Part shown: one piece after another, positions 1-6,963 of the stretch
How the letters are laid out: every line of letters begins with the position of its first letter
Numbering within the stretch: position 1 is the first letter of the stretch
Assembly (NCBI GenBank): GCA_020434645.1
Contig: JAGRAK010000074.1
Coordinates: 1 to 8,592, forward strand
DNA: 8,592 nucleotides
From: Bdellovibrionales bacterium
GTDB taxonomy: Bacteria; Bdellovibrionota; Bdellovibrionia; Bdellovibrionales; UBA1609
Direction of reading: 5' to 3'
Program-made: the position numbers and the translations under genes
Notes under the pieces: generated by a model
What the model saw: the letters and a program-made list of their open reading frames with translations, nothing else
What the model was told of the DNA's origin: nothing
The model's database searches: none

Positions 1-3
1 ACC

Positions 4-2001
4 TCAGTATCTAATTTCATAGATTTTTTCTAGGTAGTCAGAAATATTAAGTGATTTTGGGATCACAATTTGATTAATTGTACCACCTTCTATTGGACCA
101 TAATAGGCCGGTATATCTTTTATGACTCTGTATCCCGTTAATTTTTCAGAATAATTTCCATAATTTTTAATATTTAGCATATCATTAGCCATACTTGGTG
201 AAACGGGGATTCCCTCTTCGGGTAGGCCAAAAAATTGCCCAATTGGTCGATCCAAGTTTTGCGCTTGAGTAATAGTTCTCCCTCTCGGAACAACTATTGG
301 TTCATGTACACCGCTCGTGAAAGATCGCACAAACTTCTCCTCAAGCTTCGGAAAATCTCCCAAAAAAGCAGACGCCTTTTTGAACGGCCCATCCACACCG
401 AATTTGTCACCTATTGTGCTTGCGATCTTTTTTATGTTTCTACTAACTACACCAGACACCGCTCTGGTTTCTGCCAAAGCTTTGCCCATACGTGCGGCTC
501 TAGCGACCTTTGCGGCCTTCATGCCGGCGCTAGCCGCACCGCTCGTGCCCAAATAGACTGCGACCTCCGCAGACAACTCACCCATCAACTCGCCAAACTC
601 AGTCGCTGACATATCTGGAATTTCTCTTATCCTTTTTAAAGCCTTATCATAAAGGGCTCTTGTAAACTCTGGAGTCTTACTCATTACATCAGCGGCCTTA
701 CCTACTGCCGCAGCAGGGTCATTGTAAGCCGCCTTCATGTAATCATAAAGTGACTCGCCAATTTCGGGAATAGCATAAATCGTTTCAGCCATGTCCAAAA
801 CCGAGCTCTTAAATCCATTTTTTAATCCTGACATAAACTCTGCCGACTTCTCAGCCGCATAAATTAAACCTTCAGCCTGCTTGAGTAGATCGTCAGATAG
901 ATGCTGGCGGTTTACGATTCGACTGTCGGCTATGTTTAAAAGCCCGCGGTTAAATTGAACTACATCTTCTAACTTCTGATTGCCCGAACTAATGGCTTTT
1001 TTCCAAGCCACCTGATTCTTATTCGCAGCTCGTCTTAATGCTCGACCCAATGGACTCTGACTCGGAGTTTGAAATTGAACGTCGTTAAACGGACCAGGAT
1101 TACCTGACCCGTCATAAACTCTATAAACCCCATCGTTCACTATGCCTGATAGCTCTCCAGAAAGTTCTGGATATGCGGCTAACCCTGACACAAGACCAGA
1201 CTCTTCCATCATTTTATTAAGGTCACCCGACTCATAGGTGTTTTTTAAAAGATCTTTTACTTTTGCTTTATCGGTAATCACAATGGCATCAGAAAAAGTG
1301 ATAGGCTTATAAGGCCAATCCACTTGAACCAAATCACCCATAGTACTTTCAATATTACCAGTAAAGCCTTTAGGAAGTGGAACAACTGTGCCAGCTTTAC
1401 CTGAAGCATTCTTATCTAATGCTGATGAAACGAAATGAAGTTGTGCAATTCCGCCGCCCACTGCTCGCAAGTTTTCAGCAATTTTCTGCGCAGCACTAGT
1501 TGAAACTCCGGCTACTAGAAAATTTGAATTGCCATTCATTCTGATCATTCCGATAACGAACTGGCCGACCATTGCGTAACCCGGATCAATTCCCGTGGCC
1601 GTTCCACCGCCAGCACCTTTGCCACCCTCATCCTTGCCAGGCGTCACTCGGCTGCCGTTACCACCTTCGGCCGGAGAATAGTCATACATTGTAGCGTCGC
1701 CTTCGGGAGCAATATGTCCCGCCTGCCTATTCACTTCGTGCCACATATAAGCATCTGCATTTACGCTGCCCACTTGAACGCCTGGTACTGCTCCTTGAGA
1801 ATAATCGACTTCTACAAACTGAGTCATAGCCTGACCCTCAGGCGAGTAGATATGCCTCATATAGGTAACGATCTGCCCACTTTGGCCGACATAATAAAAT
1901 TCAGGAAGTGAACTGGGGATATAGTCCATGACTTGAGCCCAACCCGGACTCGAAATGACTATTGTAACGGCAAGTATGAATCGAAATATCAAATTTAACA
2001 T
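4..2001 (-). CDS. Putative exported polymorphic toxin with a TNT-like C-terminal domain
   Basis: This is a 665-aa protein complete to its TGA. Residues 1-22 are a signal peptide (Arg7, hydrophobic core, Gly-Trp-Ala22). The N-terminal half (about 23-330) is unrecognised and has a Gly-rich linker at 112-136. Residues about 345-545 are helical and Ala/Lys-rich, with repeated Gly-Glu-Leu, like the helical region before many polymorphic toxin tips. The last ~90 residues resemble TNT-type NAD+ glycohydrolases: an Asp-Arg (584-585) followed by Gly and Phe, an EEGIP turn (595-599), a Tyr-Arg-Val strand (624-626), then GPIEGGTINQ (635-644), where Gln644 would match the family's functionally important Gln. 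The second conserved Arg of the family ('ARSLP'-like motif) is not evident. The protein has no cysteine at all, unlike its neighbours. GGGAG sits 9 nt before the ATG, and TAATG gives a 1-bp overlap. Export and the CDS are secure; the toxin call is moderate. Confidence 0.6.
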   Translation of the reverse strand: MLNLIFRFILAVTIVISSPGWAQVMDYIPSSLPEFYYVGQSGQIVTYMRHIYSPEGQAMTQFVEVDYSQGAVPGVQVGSVNADAYMWHEVNRQAGHIAPEGDATMYDYSPAEGGNGSRVTPGKDEGGKGAGGGTATGIDPGYAMVGQFVIGMIRMNGNSNFLVAGVSTSAAQKIAENLRAVGGGIAQLHFVSSALDKNASGKAGTVVPLPKGFTGNIESTMGDLVQVDWPYKPITFSDAIVITDKAKVKDLLKNTYESGDLNKMMEESGLVSGLAAYPELSGELSGIVNDGVYRVYDGSGNPGPFNDVQFQTPSQSPLGRALRRAANKNQVAWKKAISSGNQKLEDVVQFNRGLLNIADSRIVNRQHLSDDLLKQAEGLIYAAEKSAEFMSGLKNGFKSSVLDMAETIYAIPEIGESLYDYMKAAYNDPAAAVGKAADVMSKTPEFTRALYDKALKRIREIPDMSATEFGELMGELSAEVAVYLGTSGAASAGMKAAKVARAARMGKALAETRAVSGVVSRNIKKIASTIGDKFGVDGPFKKASAFLGDFPKLEEKFVRSFTSGVHEPIVVPRGRTITQAQNLDRPIGQFFGLPEEGIPVSPSMANDMLNIKNYGNYSEKLTGYRVIKDIPAYYGPIEGGTINQIVIPKSLNISDYLEKIYEIRY
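7..279 (-). other. TNT-like (NAD+ glycohydrolase) toxin-domain candidate
   Basis: This covers residues 575-665 of the last operon gene. The order of motifs follows the TNT family: Asp-Arg near the start of the domain, a Gly/Phe strand, a Pro/Glu/Gly turn, a Tyr-x-Val strand, then a Gly-Gly loop with Gln and an Ile-Val-Ile-Pro strand, ending close to the C-terminus. In known members the domain cleaves NAD+ and kills cells unless an immunity protein binds it. The match is by eye only and divergent: the Trp-Phe-Gln-Pro part of the Gly loop is missing. Confidence 0.45.
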
Positions 2002-3992
2002 TAGCTAAAACTCCCTAAAATTTTGATCAAAGATTCACAATGCTTTAAAAGTTCAGCTGCCTCTGGAGCGCCATAGAAAATTAAATACTCTTTGATTTCT
2101 AAATGAAGCTGACTCAGAGCCAATTTTTGAGCCCGCACACTTTCATTTGCAAATATATTACGTGAGCCCTCAGCACCAATACTCACCAATTTTTGGCGTA
2201 GCTCTACAAATCGGTTAAAGGCTTTAACTTCCATATTCAATGGCTCTAGATCAATGGTGCTATGAACAATCTCAATCAAATAAGCTAAGCGCTGTTCAGC
2301 TGCTTTACGGCTGGCCTCAAGATAACGCTCTGATTTCTCTACAGACTTATAGATTTCATCATGGCGAGCTAACAACCTGAGAGTGAGATAAGCAATAAGT
2401 TCGGCGTTGTCTTTTACTTTTTCTTCAAGATGCTCTCTTTCATCCGAGCGATTAGCTTCAAGCACCTTGTATCGATTGATTCGCTTCTTATCGAGCCGCT
2501 CTTTTTTTTCTTTAATTTGATTTTCTAGCTGAGCACGCCTTTCACAGTCTTTCGGGTTGGACGCTTCTCTGTTAGCAGAGGCGTTACTTGAGCATTTCAT
2601 AGTCTTATTTAATAACAGTCGTCTTTCACTATCGACGGCATCTAACTCGTCCTGTATTTCACGCATCTCTGCATCGTACTTGCAAAGTTCGATATCACCC
2701 TCACGACCCGCTAAACGTAGGTCAGCAATGTGTGGCTGTTTGCATCCGTAAGTTTTGGGTTCAATTCGGCATTCAGTATCGTATAAATTAAATACTTCGT
2801 CGTTTGACTTTCGACAAAGTGAGTCTTGAGCAACTTCAATTTGCGGGCAAATCAAGCCACTTTTCACCGCCTGATTCGTGCCCGTATATCGAACTGCATC
2901 TCTATCACGTTTACATGCCGGCTCTTCTATGAACTTTGGTTCTTTGTAGGCCACGTTCTGAACTAGACATGAATTGGTCTGGTAGTTTTCAAACAGCTGA
3001 ATTCTACAACTCGCCGTAGCTGCAGCGGTCTGCATCTTCATCCAATTATTTACCTTTTTCTCAAACTCAGCACTACTTGAATATTCAAGGTATGGTCTTT
3101 GCGCCGCTGCATTCATATCCAAAATATTCTCTAGAAAGCTAAAACCTTTAGACACTTCGGTACAATACTCACTATAAAGTCTGCTGATATCTCCGCCATT
3201 TGCACGATTTGAATAAATCTTGCTTTGAGCTTTTGCAATTTTCGACCTAATAGAATTAAGTTCAGCACTGGATATAAATCGATCTAAAATGGCAAATACC
3301 AATTCCACCATCATTGCTACAGGAATGCCGGCGCCCGTAGCCGCCATTGCACCAGACACAGAATGAGCCATCATCTTCAAGCCGGGCTTCGCCCGTTGCC
3401 AATCAGTATTGGCACCAGAGTTGTGATTAATACTGACCGAAACATAGTTTGCCAAATCTGGGCTGATCGAGAAATTAACCCCTAAACTTGGAGCCTGCAA
3501 AGCCGGCACATAAACATCGGCATTAGGTGAACTCCGCCCCGTCTCACATGTACCGTTAAATTCTCTTACAGTATTGAGAATTAAATTTGAAATAAACTGT
3601 CTCTGATAATTCACAATGACAACTTCCCATGAGTTTGTGAACCGCTGCCTAATAAACCCCTCATAAAGCCCAAGGGCTTTTGCGAGGGCTTCTTTGGCCT
3701 TCGCACGATCTGTGGTTACTGCAAGTTCACCAAATGCACTCTGTAAAGCCAACTGACTTTCACGAATTCTAGCGTACTCATCATCACTGAGTGTAGACTG
3801 AACCAAGTCGCGAAATGAATTGGATAGTGCATTCACCACGTCTGTTACGACTAGGTAGTGAGCCCAGCTACGGGCGTTGTTCCATGACTCACGTATAGTG
3901 TCGTCAGCCACCTTGTCGTAAACATTTTCAGCACGAACTGGCACCATCATCATCTGGGTAACGACTAGAAATAGTGCCACCATTCTTTTCAT
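2001..3992 (-). CDS. Exported Cys-rich coiled-coil protein with a possible membrane-inserting segment
   Basis: No family is recognised in this 663-aa protein. Residues 1-21 are a signal peptide (Lys2-Arg3, a Val/Leu/Met-rich core, Val-Arg-Ala21). Residues about 25-145 are helical. Residues 207-236 form a long Ala/Gly/Met/Val-rich apolar stretch with a single acidic residue (Glu230), able to span or insert into a membrane. Ten cysteines fall between 329 and 483 (329, 342, 360, 382, 393, 408, 417, 437, 467, 483), and 149, 277 and 652 bring the total to thirteen. Charged heptad-like helices occupy about 440-466 and 484-580, joined by a Ser/Asn/Ala-rich loop bounded by Cys467 and Cys483, as in a disulfide-closed helical hairpin. 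The start has only a weak GGTGA upstream, so translation probably depends on coupling through the ATGA overlap. The layout (helices, hydrophobic segment, coiled coil) loosely recalls alpha-helical pore-forming proteins; no homology is claimed. Confidence 0.85.
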   Translation of the reverse strand: MKRMVALFLVVTQMMMVPVRAENVYDKVADDTIRESWNNARSWAHYLVVTDVVNALSNSFRDLVQSTLSDDEYARIRESQLALQSAFGELAVTTDRAKAKEALAKALGLYEGFIRQRFTNSWEVVIVNYQRQFISNLILNTVREFNGTCETGRSSPNADVYVPALQAPSLGVNFSISPDLANYVSVSINHNSGANTDWQRAKPGLKMMAHSVSGAMAATGAGIPVAMMVELVFAILDRFISSAELNSIRSKIAKAQSKIYSNRANGGDISRLYSEYCTEVSKGFSFLENILDMNAAAQRPYLEYSSSAEFEKKVNNWMKMQTAAATASCRIQLFENYQTNSCLVQNVAYKEPKFIEEPACKRDRDAVRYTGTNQAVKSGLICPQIEVAQDSLCRKSNDEVFNLYDTECRIEPKTYGCKQPHIADLRLAGREGDIELCKYDAEMREIQDELDAVDSERRLLLNKTMKCSSNASANREASNPKDCERRAQLENQIKEKKERLDKKRINRYKVLEANRSDEREHLEEKVKDNAELIAYLTLRLLARHDEIYKSVEKSERYLEASRKAAEQRLAYLIEIVHSTIDLEPLNMEVKAFNRFVELRQKLVSIGAEGSRNIFANESVRAQKLALSQLHLEIKEYLIFYGAPEAAELLKHCESLIKILGSFS
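2544..3008 (-). other. Cys-rich domain and Cys-bounded hairpin loop
   Basis: This covers residues 329-483 of the fourth operon gene, with ten cysteines in 155 residues. They fall roughly every 9-30 residues without a zinc-finger CxxC pair, so disulfides in an oxidising compartment are more likely than metal binding. The last two (467 and 483) bracket a short polar loop between two charged helices. Confidence 0.6.
3285..3374 (-). other. Hydrophobic Ala/Gly-rich segment, possible membrane insertion
   Basis: This covers residues 207-236 of the fourth operon gene. It contains Gly214, Gly220 and Gly222 in small-residue steps and then a Val/Met/Leu/Ile run, with one Glu (230). Lys206 precedes it and Asp237-Arg238 follow. 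It is long enough for one membrane-spanning helix in a protein that already has a cleavable signal peptide. Confidence 0.5.
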
Positions 3993-5968
3993 TTCAATTC
4001 ACCACGCAAACAGAGCTGAGAATCTGAATTGATTTTGTCCATCTTCTTTTTACTAAAAAAATAATCAAAAATTGGCGAGTAAAATGTATAAACCTCTGAC
4101 CCCTCAGGAAAATCGACTTCGCGAAGATTTACACCCTTGAAGATTTCCATCATAGACTCACGAAACCCGGTTTTAGTGATTTCAGAAAACATCGAACTTT
4201 GCGAGAACACGTTCACAGACTCGATGCTGTTTGCAACAGCCTGGTCTAATCGAGTAACGTCAGACCAAACCCCAAGCGAGTCAAATCTCTCTGCTGATGG
4301 CCTGCTGATTGTCGCGCGCTTGACTTTATTTATTTTGATTTGAATTTGTTTTTCTAAGTCCATCCCTATATTTAGGTTTTTTAGAACATCTTGAATCTGG
4401 TCTGGCTTATTAAACAGTGACCCTAGTTCGTAATGTAAGTTTATCATTTCACCATAAGAGGTGCGAAGTGGCTTTCCGGCTGCCGAAGCCAACACTTCGT
4501 ATATGTCATAAGTGACGCCCAGCTTCTCCATCAAGCTCGAGTCTTTTGCAACTTCTTGAAAAGTCATACTGTAAGTTTCTGTCTCAGCCAGGACTCGAGC
4601 AAAATCATAAACATCTTGAGCCTTGTAGCTCTCGAGCCGCTTAAGGATTCTTTGAATATAAAAGGTAAGATAGACATAGCCCGGTAGCTCAACTCTTTGA
4701 CGAGTCAACAGCAGTTCTTTTGACTTAACCCTGCAGATATTAAGAAGCTTGCCCGAAAGATGTTCTGATATCTTTGTTGCGAGTACAGCCGCCATGGCCT
4801 TGGTGGTCGGAGTGAAGCTCTTGCGACCACCGTTGGTCTCACGTATGGCAAAATCAAATAATTCAGCCTGAATCTCACGAATTTCTTTAAGACTTTTTTG
4901 GCCTAACACCTTTGCAGTGGATACTCGTTCGTCCTGGTACTCGAACATAGAGATCAATGAACCAAGGTCTACGACCATTTCGTCCTCAGATCGCGCTTTA
5001 TCATCTAAGTTAATAATTAAATCTTCAAAAACTTGGGTTAAGTTTGTAGAGACCGGTAGCACAATAGGAGTTATTTTAAGCTTCACCGACGAGACTGCAT
5101 TTAACCCAGATTTACCCACACCATGGGAGTAGCCATTAAATTGATAGCGAATCTTAATTCGTCCCTCATCATTCGTCTTATACCAAGCATAGGTTGAAGC
5201 TTCTAACGAAATTCGATTATGTATGCTGTTGACCAATGATACTCGGCTCTTATTTGTATTTGGATCAAGTTTTGAAAATACGCCCGTCGCGTTTTCGAAT
5301 TCGATTTTAACAAATTGAACATCTTCCGGTACTTTATAAGTGACGTCCAAGTATCCACTCAACGTGTCTTTCTCAGCGAATTCGTTCCAGTTGTGGCGGT
5401 AACAATCAATTTTTGAACCGAAAAGTCCCGCCTCTCTGGCAGTGCTTTTACCACTGTCGCTTATCTGTTCATGAATATTGTCCACCATTTTAAGCTCAAC
5501 GACTTGATTCATGCCAATGCTAGATACTGAATTAGAGATAGTGATATTACGCCAACGATCGGCGAAATGGGGTCTGCGAAACGCGTCACTAGTGTTTCTC
5601 GAACTCGACTCATCCATGCCGAGCGGCTCAGGTACAGTTAGAGTCACATTTGAAGAGGTGTTTTCAAGCAGTTGCCCCAGCCCCTCATTTATTTGTGCTG
5701 TATCGGAACCTCTAATATCTCTTCTTGCTGAACGGCCTAACCCACAAGCTGGTCGGCTGTCGGGACCACCGGCACGGACACTCGTCCCCTCTTTTTTAAT
5801 TGTCACGTGCGCCATCATATTACTCGTATCCACCTCAATAGTTGTACGAGGTTTTTCTTGATCTAGTCCTATCTTATCTTGCTGTGCCTTAGTTAGAGCA
5901 TTTGAAAAATTGCCACTCAGTATGAATGTTGAAATGACCAATGATAAAATTATAGATTTCTGAAACAT
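3989..5968 (-). CDS. Large exported hypothetical protein, beta-rich middle and helical C-terminal half
   Basis: This 659-aa protein matches no family I can name. Residues 1-24 form a Sec signal peptide (Lys4, hydrophobic core, Ser-Asn-Ala24 cleavage site). Residues about 25-185 are polar and probably partly disordered, with a basic Gly/Arg patch at 66-87. Residues about 200-305 alternate hydrophobic and polar residues with many Val, Ile, Tyr and Thr, as in a beta-sandwich. From about 310 to 640 the protein is predicted helical by eye. Only four cysteines are present (75, 189, 412, 653). The ATG follows GGAG at 6-nt spacing, and that site lies in the final codons of the lipoprotein gene (19-bp overlap). 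The stop overlaps the next start as ATGA. The beta domain could be an adhesive or carbohydrate-binding module, but nothing in the sequence proves it. Export and operon membership are well supported; function is unknown. Confidence 0.85.
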   Translation of the reverse strand: MFQKSIILSLVISTFILSGNFSNALTKAQQDKIGLDQEKPRTTIEVDTSNMMAHVTIKKEGTSVRAGGPDSRPACGLGRSARRDIRGSDTAQINEGLGQLLENTSSNVTLTVPEPLGMDESSSRNTSDAFRRPHFADRWRNITISNSVSSIGMNQVVELKMVDNIHEQISDSGKSTAREAGLFGSKIDCYRHNWNEFAEKDTLSGYLDVTYKVPEDVQFVKIEFENATGVFSKLDPNTNKSRVSLVNSIHNRISLEASTYAWYKTNDEGRIKIRYQFNGYSHGVGKSGLNAVSSVKLKITPIVLPVSTNLTQVFEDLIINLDDKARSEDEMVVDLGSLISMFEYQDERVSTAKVLGQKSLKEIREIQAELFDFAIRETNGGRKSFTPTTKAMAAVLATKISEHLSGKLLNICRVKSKELLLTRQRVELPGYVYLTFYIQRILKRLESYKAQDVYDFARVLAETETYSMTFQEVAKDSSLMEKLGVTYDIYEVLASAAGKPLRTSYGEMINLHYELGSLFNKPDQIQDVLKNLNIGMDLEKQIQIKINKVKRATISRPSAERFDSLGVWSDVTRLDQAVANSIESVNVFSQSSMFSEITKTGFRESMMEIFKGVNLREVDFPEGSEVYTFYSPIFDYFFSKKKMDKINSDSQLCLRGELK

Positions 5969-6963
5969 AACTCACTCCAATCGCGCAATTCAAAATTCAA
6001 TGTAGAACATTTTTGTTGAAAACATTGCACATCAGTAAACCTGAAGTGATAACCAAACTCATGAGCACTTTTTCGCAGTTGATTGAGACGGTACCCAAGA
6101 TCCTGATCACCTGTATGGCTTAACCCAAAAGATTCACTTAAATAAACTTTTGAAAATCTATTAAATTCTGCAGCAGCATCTATGCGAAGTTTTTTCAGCG
6201 CCTCGATTTTTTCACTATCTGAGTTTCCTGAGTTAATATAAGATTCAATCCCTTTATGCAGCTCAGCAACTAACTCTTTCAAATTGCTTACACGACTAAA
6301 CCCCTTGCTGAAACCCTTCTCGACCTCATAGGTATTTAATAGATTTAAACTTTTCAGAAGCTTTTCAACCTGCTCTATGGCCAGTGCAAACCTAGGCATA
6401 TAACTAGTTTCCAGTTCAAACTGGAGTTGCTTAAAGTTCAAATTTGAAAAGTCCTCATCAAGAACCATTTTGTAACCAATTTTACTATTAAGAAAATGAT
6501 TAAGACTGGCCGTGCTACTTTCTATAGCCTCAACACTCTCTGAAAAAGAATCTATAGGTGAACTGGATTTAAGCGGTGTCGCCAAGCTAGGGTAAGAGGC
6601 CCGCAGAGCCATTAACGACGCAGTTTGAAGTAAAATGCCAATTGACCCTTCGTTACTGACTGAAATACTTCCTGTTACTTCTTTCGCCACCATGCCAATG
6701 GCTAATATCTTATCAATTTTATAATCTGAAATAGCCCAGGCGAGCTCTTCATTTTTTGTAGCGCATGACAAGGCCAGATCTTCTTCAGTAGAAAAACTTT
6801 TAAGATTCTGCTCACTCAGTACTTTTTTGAGTGCTGATTTGAGTGCCATCTGATCACAACTGTAAACTCGGGCCGGTTGATTTTTCGGTTCATCTTTTGG
6901 CTTATTGTTGGTGCAAGAAACAACAAAACCAATAAGTGCAATAATGACAAATTTCATTTTCAT
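5950..6963 (-). CDS. Putative outer-membrane lipoprotein of unknown function
   Basis: No family is recognised. The N-terminus is a lipoprotein signal: basic start, hydrophobic core, then lipobox Val-Val-Ser-Cys with the lipidated Cys at residue 17. The +2 residue is Thr, not Asp, which under the usual Gram-negative sorting rule favours the outer membrane. A hydrophilic tether rich in Asn, Lys and Pro follows (about 18-30). The rest is mainly helical, with Cys36, Cys67, Cys314, Cys319 and Cys333 besides the lipid Cys. The region at 105-130 is fairly apolar, and 190-275 is strongly helix-prone. Two in-frame Met codons compete: the one at 6963 overlaps the upstream stop, but the one at 6957 lies 7 nt from AGGAG and is the better start, giving 335 aa. 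Its 3' end overlaps the next gene by 19 bp and carries that gene's Shine-Dalgarno. It may anchor the operon's products to the outer membrane; this is inference. Confidence 0.85.
   Translation of the reverse strand: MKMKFVIIALIGFVVSCTNNKPKDEPKNQPARVYSCDQMALKSALKKVLSEQNLKSFSTEEDLALSCATKNEELAWAISDYKIDKILAIGMVAKEVTGSISVSNEGSIGILLQTASLMALRASYPSLATPLKSSSPIDSFSESVEAIESSTASLNHFLNSKIGYKMVLDEDFSNLNFKQLQFELETSYMPRFALAIEQVEKLLKSLNLLNTYEVEKGFSKGFSRVSNLKELVAELHKGIESYINSGNSDSEKIEALKKLRIDAAAEFNRFSKVYLSESFGLSHTGDQDLGYRLNQLRKSAHEFGYHFRFTDVQCFQQKCSTLNFELRDWSELCFRNL

Noticed and set aside
235..1911. Plus-strand open frames inside the last operon gene
   Set aside because: They lie wholly within a long, signal-peptide-bearing gene on the other strand, have no ribosome-binding sites and give low-complexity or Cys/Arg-rich translations without family features.
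2001..3992. Assignment of the fourth gene to the ClyA/HBL pore-forming family
   Set aside because: Only the general layout (helices around an apolar stretch) is similar. The Cys-rich centre and 663-aa length do not fit, and no motif supports homology.
4137..5861. Plus-strand open frames opposite the third operon gene
   Set aside because: They are shadow frames of the minus-strand CDS, with no start signals and no recognisable protein content.
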